This document shows, one piece after another, positions 6,832 through 17,778 of a stretch of DNA of 32,384 bases. Every line of letters begins with the position of its first letter. Position 1 is the first letter of the stretch. Origin of the DNA: an uncultured Bacteroidia bacterium (GTDB taxonomy: Bacteria > Bacteroidota > Bacteroidia > Bacteroidales > UBA932); assembly GCA_902798975.1 (NCBI GenBank), contig CADBYT010000014.1, forward strand, positions 1 through 32,384, written 5' to 3'. The notes beneath the pieces were generated by a model. That model was not told the DNA's origin, made no database searches, and saw only the letters and a program-made list of their open reading frames with translations. A program made the translations under genes and the position numbers.

Positions 6832-9363
6832 TTATTTGCGCTGCAGCGTGATGACGCCCGCGGAGAGGGGCGGGACGGTCATGGTGAGCGCATTGCCGTC
6901 CAGCGGCAGCTGTTTCTTCTGCAGCTGGAGAGCGTTGGGCTGGGCCATGGTGTTGGCGGCGAGCAGGTCGCCCGGAGCGTAGAATTCGTATTCGGCGCCC
7001 TCGAGCGGGCCCCAGTTGCCGGTCAGGTCGAGCGTGTAAGGCTTGTCGGTGGGGTTGACGATCTTGACAATGACGCTGCCGGCGTTCTGCGCCAGGGTGG
7101 CGGATACGCTCAGGTCTTTTGTGTCGCCCTCAAACGCCAGGCGGTAGGGGGAGTAGTGGTTCTCCCACAGCTCGGTGACGAGGTAGTTCGGCGCGACGAA
7201 GAGGCCCTGGTAGTCGAAATTGATAAAGGCGTTGTTCCAGTCGGGAGCGTCCGTGCGGCGGATGAAGAGCGCGGCGGCGCCCATGGCCACCACGTCCATG
7301 TTCTCGCAGACGTTGAGGAAGCCGCCGGCGAACAGGCCCGTGCGCCAGTCGGTGCTGTTCAGGTTCCACTCGGAGATGAAGAGCTTGATGTTGGGGTTCG
7401 GGCCCTTGGCGATCATGTCCGCATAGCGCCGGTACTGCTGGGCCAGGCGGACGGGACCGCTGGCATAGCCGCCCTGCTGCTCGTAGTGGTGCAGGGACAT
7501 GTAATCGAAATAGCGGCCGGAGCGGTTGATGAAGGCCTCGTCCTCCGGGAATCCGCCGCAGACGATGATCTTGATGCCGGGATCGACGGCACGCATGGCG
7601 GTGGAGTAGTCGCGCACGCAGCGCTCATAGCGCTCGATGCCCATCTCCCACATCTCGTTGTCAATCTCCCAGTATTTGACGTTGTAGGGCTCCGGATGGC
7701 CGTTCGCGGCACGCTTGGCCCCCCATTCGCCCGTGGCAGGCTCGTTGCAGTAGCGCAGCCAGTTCACAGCGTTTTCCAGGAGTTGCTGGTATTCGGATTC
7801 CGGCCGCTCGAAGCCCACGCTCACCACGATCACGGGCTCGGAATCGACCTCCCGGCAGAAGCGGATGAACTCGTCGGTGCCGAAGCAGTTCTGGTCGTAG
7901 TCGAGCCACTGCCAGTGGTCCCAGCGGCGGCGGGCTTCCTGCGGGCCGATGCCCCATTTCCAGTCGTACTGGGCCGCGTAGCCGCCGCCCGGCCAGCGCA
8001 GGCAGGTCGGGTGCAGGTCCTTGACGGCCTTGAAGATGTCGGGCCGGAAGCCGCCGAGGGCCTGTCCGGCGCGTGTGCCCATCGACGCCTGGTCGATCAG
8101 CAGGGTGCCGTCTTCCGCGGCGATGGCGAAGTCGGCATCGCCCTTGTAGCCGTTTGCATCGAGGGTGAATTCATATTTCTGCCAGTCCGGGGACGGGCAG
8201 CCGAGGCTCTGGCGCACAATCCATTCGCCGTTTCGGCGAAGCCCCACGCTCAGGCGGGCGCGTCCGTCGCCCTTGGCGTAGACGGAGCCCACGAAGGGGT
8301 CGCCCGGCCGCACGGCCTGCGGGCCCTGCTGCAGACCGGAAACACCCTTGGTGCTGATCTGCTGGGCGTAGTCCATGTTGACCGCATCGCCCTTCACGAG
8401 GCTGAATTCTCCCTCGCCGAAGGCCGTCCATTCGGGAGCCACGTCAGGGACCTTGACCTGCTCGGGCATGCCCGCGAAGAGGACCTGCTTGCCGGAGCTG
8501 ATCCGAATGTTGCGATAGAGAGCTTCCGTATAGTTTTCCCAAAGGGTGATGCTGTTCTGCTTGCGGCTGGTCGGGACCGTCTTGGAAAGAATCTTCTTGC
8601 CGTCCCACCACACGCTGACGCTGCGGCCGCGGCAGCTGATCTTGACATGATGCCAGGCATCCTGGTCGATCTGGGCGGCCTGCGCGCCCTTGGTGGCGAT
8701 GGGTTCGAGGGCCACCACCTCCCGCATGCGTCCGCCGAAGGAGGGGACCTCTTTCTTTACGCGCGTAGCGAGGGTGAACTCGGCACTCACAGCCTGCTTC
8801 TGGGCCTGGGCGAGGGCCTTGGCCTGGGCGTCGGCCTCGATTTGCGCCTGGGTCTGCGCCAGGGCGAAACGCTGTCCTTCGTAGGCCGGATCGTAGAGAC
8901 GCAGGAAATAGGGCTCGCCGTCGGCCTGGTCCTTGACGGCGAAGCGCAGGTCCAGCAGACCGCCGCTCCAGCGCCGCCCGGGCAGTTTGTAAGCGCGCCA
9001 TTTCACGTCCATCTCGATGTCATAATTGTCCGTGTCGAGCTGTACGAGCTCGATGGGCTGCTCATAGCGGGTGGGGGAATGCAGCACCTCGTCGGCATCG
9101 GCGAACCAGCCGTCAAAATAGCCGTCTCGCGGGGCGATGCCGGGGTAGTGCTCCGGCTCGAAGGAACGTCCGTAGATGATTTCCTGCCAGACGCCGTTGT
9201 TGGCGGAGAAATAGATATGTTCGAAGAGCTGTCCGTAGATGAGCGGATCGATCTGTCCGTCGATACGGTTGGCGTCGACCCGGAGACTGACACGCTCCTG
9301 GGCGGAGGCGCAGAGGCTCATCAGAACCGCGCCGAAGAGGAAGAGGCGTTTGAATGACTGCAT
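6832..9363 (-). CDS. Secreted GH51 alpha-L-arabinofuranosidase with inserted laminin-G-like domain
   Basis: I place the start at the ATG at 9363, giving 843 residues with signal peptide MQSFKRLFLFGAVLMSLCASA; an upstream in-frame extension to 9504 would run through both promoters and is rejected. GH51 hallmarks are YGQLFEHIYFSANNGVW near the N-terminus, LRWPGGGYAAQYDWKWGIG, the acid/base in WEIDNEMW (Glu570) and the nucleophile in FISEWNLNS (Glu665), followed by a C-terminal beta-sandwich. Between the first strands and the barrel, residues about 95-300 form an inserted concanavalin/laminin-G-like domain (DAWHHVKISCRGRSVSVWWDG), itself interrupted by an Ala/Gln-rich stretch at about 163-191. 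The enzyme removes alpha-linked arabinose from arabinoxylan or arabinan, probably in the periplasm. It diverges from the GH3 operon. Confidence 0.93.
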   Translation of the reverse strand: MQSFKRLFLFGAVLMSLCASAQERVSLRVDANRIDGQIDPLIYGQLFEHIYFSANNGVWQEIIYGRSFEPEHYPGIAPRDGYFDGWFADADEVLHSPTRYEQPIELVQLDTDNYDIEMDVKWRAYKLPGRRWSGGLLDLRFAVKDQADGEPYFLRLYDPAYEGQRFALAQTQAQIEADAQAKALAQAQKQAVSAEFTLATRVKKEVPSFGGRMREVVALEPIATKGAQAAQIDQDAWHHVKISCRGRSVSVWWDGKKILSKTVPTSRKQNSITLWENYTEALYRNIRISSGKQVLFAGMPEQVKVPDVAPEWTAFGEGEFSLVKGDAVNMDYAQQISTKGVSGLQQGPQAVRPGDPFVGSVYAKGDGRARLSVGLRRNGEWIVRQSLGCPSPDWQKYEFTLDANGYKGDADFAIAAEDGTLLIDQASMGTRAGQALGGFRPDIFKAVKDLHPTCLRWPGGGYAAQYDWKWGIGPQEARRRWDHWQWLDYDQNCFGTDEFIRFCREVDSEPVIVVSVGFERPESEYQQLLENAVNWLRYCNEPATGEWGAKRAANGHPEPYNVKYWEIDNEMWEMGIERYERCVRDYSTAMRAVDPGIKIIVCGGFPEDEAFINRSGRYFDYMSLHHYEQQGGYASGPVRLAQQYRRYADMIAKGPNPNIKLFISEWNLNSTDWRTGLFAGGFLNVCENMDVVAMGAAALFIRRTDAPDWNNAFINFDYQGLFVAPNYLVTELWENHYSPYRLAFEGDTKDLSVSATLAQNAGSVIVKIVNPTDKPYTLDLTGNWGPLEGAEYEFYAPGDLLAANTMAQPNALQLQKKQLPLDGNALTMTVPPLSAGVITLQRK

Positions 9364-9384
9364 ATTGATAGAAATTGGTACATA

Positions 9385-9392
9385 CAAATATA
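9385..9392 (-). promoter_or_regulatory. -7 box of the GH51 gene
   Basis: On the minus strand TATATTTG (9392-9385) is a perfect -7 box, 21 bases before the GH51 ATG. No TTTG lies at the standard distance upstream, so an activator may be needed. Confidence 0.5.
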
Positions 9393-9412
9393 CATAAAAC
9401 GAGAATAATCCG

Positions 9413-9420
9413 TACCTTTG
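9413..9420 (+). promoter_or_regulatory. -7 box of the GH3-esterase operon
   Basis: TACCTTTG at 9413-9420 matches TAnnTTTG, 46 bases before the GH3 ATG at 9467. No good -33 box is visible. It lies 20 bases from the divergent GH51 -7 box, so the pair could be controlled together from this 103-base gap. Confidence 0.5.
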
Positions 9421-9466
9421 ATACAAACACGAAACAAAGCCGACACAATCTGTTACAAAAACCAAT

Positions 9467-12400
9467 ATGAACTGTATCCGTAAAGCTTTTCTTGCCGGAG
9501 CCATGTCCCTGGCCGCCGCCGTATCGGCGCTGGCGCAGGATACGCAGCTCCCGATCTATCTCAACACGGCCTATTCCTTCGAGGAGCGCGCCGCCGACCT
9601 GGTGTCCCGCCTGACCCTCGAGGAGAAGCAGAGCCTGCTGGGCAACAACATGGCCGCCGTGCCCCGTCTCGGCGTCAAGAACTACAATGTCTGGAGCGAG
9701 GCGCTCCACGGCATTCTCTCGGGCGCGAACCCCTCCGTGGGTATCCTCGGCCCGACCTCCTTCCCGAACAGCGTGGCCATCGGATCCACCTGGGATCCCG
9801 CCGTGGCGGAATGGATGGCCTCCGCGATCGCCGACGAGGCGCGCGCCATCTTCCAGACCGGCACGAAGGGCCTGACCTTCTGGTCACCGGTCGTGGAGCC
9901 GGTCCGCGATCCCCGCTGGGGCCGCACGGGCGAGTCCTACGGCGAGGATCCGTTCCTGGCCGCCGAGATTGCCCGCGGCTTCGTCCGCGGTATGATGGGC
10001 TCGGACGCCAAGTACATGAAGGCCGTCCCGACGGCGAAGCACTATTTTGCCAACAACAGTGAATTCGACCGCCACGTCAGCAGCTCCAACATGGACAGCC
10101 GCGACATGCGCGAATTCTATCTTTACCCCTACAAGCGCCTGATCGAGGACGAGAAGCTCCCTTCCATCATGTCCTCCTACAACGCCGTGAATCATGTCCC
10201 CACCTCCGCCAGCGCCTTCTACCTGGATACGCTGGCACGCCGGACCTACGGCATGAAGGGCTATGTCACGGGCGACTGCGCCGCCATCCAGGACATCTTC
10301 GACGGCCACTATTACGCTGCGACGCGTGAAATTGCCACGGCGATGGGACTCGAAGCCGGTGTAGACTCCGACTGCGGCAGCATCTACCAGCGCTACGCGA
10401 TCAGTGCCTATGAGCAGGGCATCCTGCCGATGGCCCACATCGACCGCGCGCTCATCAACATGTTCACCGTTCGCATGCGCACCGGCGAGTTCGATCCCGA
10501 GCAGATGGTGCCCTACACGAAGTTCGAGCCGGCCCGCGTGAGTTCGGCCGCGAACCGTGCCCTGGCGGCCGAGATCGCCGTCCGCACCCCGGTCCTGCTG
10601 AAGAACGAAGGCAAGGCCCTGCCGCTGGATCCCGCGGCGATCAAGAGCATCGCGCTGATCGGCCCGCAGGCCGACGACGTGGAACTGGGTCCGTATTCCG
10701 GCCGTCCGGAGGCTTCCGCGATGATTTCGCCCTATGCAGGCATCAAGGCCTGGCTGGCGGCGAAGGGCTATGACGTGGACGTGCGCCTGGCCGTTGGCGG
10801 CGATATCAAGAGCAAGAGCAACCTGCTCTATATCGGCTACTTCGAGATTGAGAAGACCGACGGCAGCGTGACGCATTACGACGCCACCAAGTACACCGCT
10901 TGCGCCGACGGCATCACGGTCGGATCCGGCATGGGCGAGGAGGATCAGGTCCGCACCATCGACGACGGCAGCTGGACAGCATACGATAACGTCGATATCA
11001 CCAATATCGAGAACATCACCGTGGGACTCAACATCCCCACCGAAGGCGGTATCGTGGAGATCCGCGTCGGCGGTCCGGATGGCAACCTGATCGGTCGCAT
11101 CGAGGCCACAAAGGCCTCCGGCGTCCGTGTGGGCGGCGTCTACGGCGGCAGCATGCCGATGAAAACCAATGCCCTCAAGCTTGGCTACAACGGCCCGCAG
11201 ACCGTCTACCTGGTCTATAAGGCTCCGACGGACGCCCCGATCGACGAGGCCACCATCAAGACCGCCCGTGAAGCCGACGTGGCCGTGGTCTTCGTCGGCA
11301 CCGACGAGAACACGGCGACCGAGGAGGCCGACCGTCTGACCCTTCTCCTGCCCGGCAACCAGCTGGCGCTCATCCAGGCCGTGGCAGCCGTGAACCCGCA
11401 CACCATCGTGGTGATGCAGACCCTCGGTTGCGTGGAGGTGGAGGAATTCCGCCACATGGCGAACATCGGAGGCATCCTCTGGACGGGCTACAACGGCCAG
11501 GCCCAGGGCGAGGCGATTCCACGCATCCTCTTCGGCGAAGTGAGCCCGGGCGGCAAGCTGAACGCCACCTGGTTCAAGAGCGTGAAGGACCTGCCGGCCA
11601 TTACCGACTACAACCTGCGCCGCAGCTCTGGCAATGCCGGCCGCACCCTGTGGTATTTCAACCAGGAAGTCTCCTATCCTTTCGGCTACGGCCTGAGCTA
11701 CACGACCTTCAAGTACAGCAACTTCCGCATCAGCCAGAACGCCATCACCCCGAACGACAAGATCACGCTCAGCGTGGATGTCACCAATACGGGCGACTAC
11801 AGCGGCGACGAGGTGGTGCAGATCTATGTCCGCACCCCGGACAGTCCGGCCGCCCTGGAGCGTCCGGCCAAGCGCCTCAAGGGCTTCAAGCGCGTGACTA
11901 TTCCGCGCGGCCAGACGCGCACCGTCCGCATCGACATCGACTGCGCCGACCTCTGGTTCTGGGATATGCAGGCCGACCGGATGACCTATGACCAGGGCCG
12001 CTACATCTTCGAATTCGGCTCCTCCTCGCAGGATATCCGCGGCAGCGTGAACGCTACGATGTCCGGCCAGCTGAAGCGCAGCCTGAAGACCGTCTGGGCC
12101 TCGGCCGACGCTTCCGTACTCCGCATCGGGCAGACCGCGCAGGCATCCTTCTCCGCCTGCATGAACGACGACAGCTTCTATGAGGGCGCCAAAGCCGTCT
12201 GGACGAGCAACAATCCTTCCGTGCTGACGGTCTCCGCCGACGGCACCGTGAAGGCTGTTTCGATGGGCGTCGCCACCGTGACCTGCGCCGTGACCATCGA
12301 CGGGAAAACCGTTGAGGACACGTTCCCCGTCAAGGTGATGCCGAACCTCTCGCTCGCGAGCCTGAAGGTGGGCGGCAAGGCCGTAAAACTGGGCGATGCC

Positions 12401-13257
12401 GCTTCCGTGAGCTATCTCGGCAAGGCCGGCAAGGCCCCGAAGGTGGAAGCCGTGGCTGCCGATCCGGCCATCGCCGTGAGCGTGAAGCAGGCTGACGCCG
12501 TTCCTGGCACGGCCGTCGTGACGCTGATAGACAGGGAGACCGGCGACAGCCGCGAAATCGCGGTGAACTTCGGCACGAAGGGCGTTTCCGACAGCTTCAA
12601 GAAGGGCACGCTCGACAAAGCCTGGAGCTGGGTCCGCGAGGATCCCGCCGCCTGGACACTCTCCGGTGCGGACGGCCTGGCGCTGACCGCCGGCAAGGGC
12701 GATATCACCCTGGGCGGCAATTCCGCTACCAACATCCTGCTCCAGAGCGCCAACAGCGACTGGACCGTGGACACGAAGATGCACTGCTTCGCCGCCCCGG
12801 CGGCTCCGGCCCAGAATGCCGGCCTGGTGGCCTACGAGTCTGACGACAACTTCGTGAAATTCGTCTACGCCGCCACCTTCAACTTCCGCCGTCCGGCCGA
12901 CGCCGGTCCTGCTGCGGGCCAGCTGCAGCTGGTGGTGGAGGAGAACGGCCAGCAGAAGAGTTCCGTCAGCCTGCCGCTCGACGGCATCGTGGGGGCGGAC
13001 AACGTCCTCTGGCTGCGCCTCGTGAAGAAAGCCGACAACTACACCGCCTACTACTCCTTGGACGGGAGGAAATACGTGGAGATGGGCACGGCTCAGGCCG
13101 TGCTGAAGGACGTGCAGGCCGGCGTGATTGCCTGCGAGGGTGAGATGCCCGCGATGATGCGTGGCGGTGGCCCGCGCGGTGGCTTCCAGCTGCCTCAGGC
13201 CGCTCCGCTGAAGGTGGGCTTTACCGACTTCAAAGTAGTCAGCAGCGGTCTGAAGTA

Positions 13258-13258
<1 letters not shown>
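9467..13258 (+). CDS. Secreted multidomain GH3 glycosidase (beta-xylosidase/beta-glucosidase type)
   Basis: The 1263-residue protein has signal peptide MNCIRKAFLAGAMSLAAAVSALA. The GH3 N-domain includes RWGRTGESYGEDPFL, KHYFANN and the nucleophile motif VTGDCAAIQDI with Asp270; this pattern resembles the xylosidase branch of GH3. The C-domain runs from TPVLLKNEGKALPLD to EVSPGGKLNATW and is split by a CBM6-like insert around residues 470-590 (INIPTEGGIVEIRVGG-type strands). A fibronectin III-like domain follows (FGYGLSYTTF...). Past residue about 860 there is extra material: a Big2/Ig-like domain (AVWTSNNPSVLTVSADGTVKA), a short Ig-like linker, and a laminin-G-like domain similar to the C-terminal domains of GH43 xylosidases, ending FTDFKVVSSGLK. 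Typical GH3 enzymes are 750-900 residues. It probably releases xylose or glucose from oligosaccharides outside the cytoplasm. The stop overlaps the next start (TAATG). Confidence 0.93.
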
Positions 13259-16113
<2,855 letters not shown>

Positions 16114-16166
16114 CCTTCTGTTTTGATTGCGCGGGCGAGAACTAAATGAAATACAATCAATTACGA

Positions 16167-16199
16167 TAACGACTCTGGCCAAATCGACCAGAGTCGTTA
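16167..16199 (+). terminator. Terminator of the GH3-esterase operon
   Basis: TAACGACTCTGG (16167-16178) pairs perfectly over 12 bp with CCAGAGTCGTTA (16188-16199) around a 9-base loop, 53 bases after the esterase stop. The U-run is poor, so efficiency is uncertain. Confidence 0.7.
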
Positions 16200-16270
16200 A
16201 TGTATGTACCTGACACTCACCAACATCCTGTCCACGCGCAAACGGACGTCCTGAGGTTTACTACCAAGGT

Positions 16271-16393
16271 GGCGGGCAGGACCTGGCACCACCGCCGGGT
16301 GTGCGCCCGGCGGTTACGAGCAATCTCCGCTTTCGGGCTATGGAGGGCTCGACGCGGAGTGCTCGTTGCTCAGGAAAAAGGTAGCTGCCCGCC
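16271..16393 (+). ncRNA. Putative orphan structured RNA (strand uncertain)
   Basis: The segment folds on paper into a closed three-way arrangement. A 9-bp basal stem GGCGGGCAG/CTGCCCGCC (16271-16279 with 16385-16393) encloses two arms. Arm 1 is CCGCCGGG/CCCGGCGG (16292-16299 with 16306-16313). Arm 2 is ACGAGCA/TGCTCGT (16316-16322 with 16360-16366) continuing as CTCCGC/GCGGAG (16325-16330 with 16354-16359). All stems are perfect. Single-stranded joints GACCTGGCACCA and TTGCTCAGGAAAAAGGTAG could hold conserved positions. It has no adjacent gene to control on either strand: downstream genes are convergent and separated by hairpins. I could not match it to tmRNA, RNase P, SRP RNA, 6S or a riboswitch class. 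No clear promoter is visible on either strand. A DNA element or a remnant of a lost leader is also possible. Confidence 0.5.
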
Positions 16394-16399
16394 GCGTTC

Positions 16400-16660
16400 C
16401 AAATCGGGTATCTCGGTGTCGTTTTTGCCCGTTTTCGACGCCGACTCAGGTTTTAAAAGTAGGGTCGGCAACGTTTTCGACCATTTTCGATGCGACCCCC
16501 AGAGAATTCTTTAGGGGTCGCATCGATTTTGACCGATTTCGGTCCCAACCGGGCAGTCGCAGGCGCGAGCGAGTCCACCAAAGAGCTCGCGCAGCGTCCC
16601 GCGGCAGCCGGCGGAAAACGTATACTCCGGCGGCGGTGCCCCTCTGTTTTTCGTAAGTAA
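16400..16660. other. Hairpin-rich intergenic tract with repeated TTTTCGA motifs
   Basis: No convincing gene. CGTTTTCGAC occurs at 16430-16439 and 16472-16481, with the related CATTTTCGATG at 16482-16492 and ATCGATTTTGACC at 16522-16534. Inverted repeats include GCCGAC/GTCGGC (16440-16445 with 16464-16469), GACCGATTTCGGTC (16531-16544) and GCGCGAGC/GCTCGCGC (16563-16570 with 16585-16592). CCGGCGG is repeated directly at 16609-16615 and near 16628-16634. Meaning unknown; the tract may be part of the same element as the structured segment before it. Confidence 0.4.
16487..16530 (+). terminator. Long perfect hairpin followed by TTTT, terminator-like
   Basis: TCGATGCGACCCC (16487-16499) pairs over 13 bp with GGGGTCGCATCGA (16514-16526) around a 14-base loop, then TTTT. 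It would end a plus-strand transcript starting in the structured segment about 200 bases earlier. The loop is longer than usual for a terminator. Confidence 0.45.
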
Positions 16661-16680
16661 TTGTAAGTTACATTGTTGTG

Positions 16681-16714
16681 AAAGTAACTGGGTTCTTTGG
16701 AACCCAGTTACTTT
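16681..16714. terminator. Terminator of the PfkB kinase gene
   Basis: AAAGTAACTGGGTTC (16681-16695) pairs perfectly over 15 bp with GAACCCAGTTACTTT (16700-16714) around TTTG. It lies 42 bases past the kinase stop on the minus strand, and the A/T-rich stem base suits termination in both directions. Confidence 0.8.
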
Positions 16715-16755
16715 GGTAACTTGTTGGTATGCTTATAGTTGCGAGAAACGGCAAC

Positions 16756-17652
16756 CTATTTCTGCAGGGAGGCGACGAATCCGGGGCTGATGCTGTTGCC
16801 AATCTGGCGGCAGGCGTCCTGGCTCCAGCGGCTGGCCATTGCGATGCGGGAGGCTTGGTCTGGGAGGCCCCGGAGGGTGGCGTAGATGTAACCGGCGTTG
16901 AAATTGTCACCGGCGCCGACGGTGCTGACCGTTTCGATTGACGGAACGGGGAAGGTCTCGCAGCCCTCAGGCGTATAGACGCGAATCGGGCGTGCGCCGT
17001 CCGTCAGGATGAACGTGCGGCAGAACGGGCTTACGCGCCCGTAGATGGCGTCGCCGTCCTGCAGACCGTACAGATTGCCGAAGTCTTCCGTCGATCCGCG
17101 CACCACGTCCGCGAGCCCCATGTTCTCCTCAGCCAGGGGTAGGACCCGGGGCAGGTCGGCGATGTGGTTCTTGCGGAAGTTGACGTCGTAGTAGATCCAG
17201 GCGCCAGCCTCGCGGGCCGCATGAAGCAGGCCCCCGACGACGGGACGGATGACCGGGTTGATGGCGAAGAAGGAGCCGAAGAGCACCGCATCGTCCGGGC
17301 CGATCCGGGGCAGTTTCCCGTCCATCGAGACGGAAGCGTGGTCCTTGTAGAAGATGTACTGCGCGTCGTTGTGCTCGTCCAGGAAGGCCAGGGAGACGTG
17401 CGACTTGATCCCTTCGTGGCGGCAGACATACTCCGCCGACACGCCGTTCTCCTTGAGGTAACGGCAGGTGATGTCGCCGATGTGGTCGCCGCCCGCTTCC
17501 GTGACCATGGCACAGGGCACGCCGGCCCGACCGAGCGAAATGATGCTGTTGAAGGTTGATCCGCCGGGGACGGCCTTTTGCGGCTGGTCATCCTTGAACA
17601 GGATGTCCAATACCGTTTCTCCTATACCGATGACGCGCATGTCGTTTTTCAA
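16756..17652 (-). CDS. PfkB-family carbohydrate kinase
   Basis: The 298-residue cytosolic protein has the ribokinase/PfkB fold: GIGETVLDILFK at the start, GGSTFNSIISLGRAG (the glycine-rich first signature), YYDVNFRKNHI and LADVVRGSTEDF in the middle, and the second signature VSTVGAGDNFNAGYI with catalytic base Asp249. The start is the ATG at 17652; the ATG at 17640 is a possible alternative. Length is normal for fructokinase-like members. The substrate cannot be decided from sequence; fructose or another pentose/hexose from the surrounding hemicellulose enzymes is plausible. The gene is monocistronic, ends at the 16681-16714 hairpin, and diverges from the carboxylesterase operon. A weak -7-like TATCTTCG lies at 17671-17664 on this strand. 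Confidence 0.9.
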   Translation of the reverse strand: MKNDMRVIGIGETVLDILFKDDQPQKAVPGGSTFNSIISLGRAGVPCAMVTEAGGDHIGDITCRYLKENGVSAEYVCRHEGIKSHVSLAFLDEHNDAQYIFYKDHASVSMDGKLPRIGPDDAVLFGSFFAINPVIRPVVGGLLHAAREAGAWIYYDVNFRKNHIADLPRVLPLAEENMGLADVVRGSTEDFGNLYGLQDGDAIYGRVSPFCRTFILTDGARPIRVYTPEGCETFPVPSIETVSTVGAGDNFNAGYIYATLRGLPDQASRIAMASRWSQDACRQIGNSISPGFVASLQK

Positions 17653-17733
17653 TTGATTTCATACGAAGATACAAATTTTATCGAAATGGATACTTTCGGC
17701 AGGGGATGGTGGGGAATTTCGACGAAAAAATGC

Positions 17734-17741
17734 TATTTTTG
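17734..17741 (+). promoter_or_regulatory. -7 box of the carboxylesterase-GH43-NhaC operon
   Basis: TATTTTTG fits TAnnTTTG and lies 37 bases before the ATG at 17779, giving a leader of about 30 bases. No TTTG is present 19-21 bases upstream, so the promoter may depend on an activator. Confidence 0.5.
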
Positions 17742-17778
17742 TCTAACTGCGCGAAAACAGATAATCAATACCATATCC

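Noticed and set aside
9364-9504. N-terminal extension of the GH51 enzyme upstream of 9363
   Set aside because: It would cover both divergent -7 boxes and the start of the GH3 gene, and places a signal peptide internally.
9884-12784. Very long open frame (966 codons) antisense to the GH3 gene, and similar long antisense frames over most glycosidase genes
   Set aside because: The GC-rich codon bias of the sense genes removes stops on the opposite strand. The translations have no recognisable domains, starts or promoters.
16271-16393. SAM-I riboswitch, SRP RNA, RNase P or tmRNA as identity for the structured segment
   Set aside because: Some words resemble parts of these (GGCACC, CAGG...AGC), but the diagnostic cores (SAM-I junction sequences, GGAA tetraloop with AGCAG, GAGGAAAGTCC, tmRNA ends) are missing, and there is no gene in position for a riboswitch.
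16200-16514. Open frame of 104 codons across the orphan structured segment
   Set aside because: Composition is biased and frame content follows the hairpins; no ribosome site, promoter or family likeness.
17578-17778. N-terminal extension of the carboxylesterase upstream of 17779
   Set aside because: It overlaps the divergent kinase start and the TATTTTTG box; the lipoprotein leader begins at 17779.
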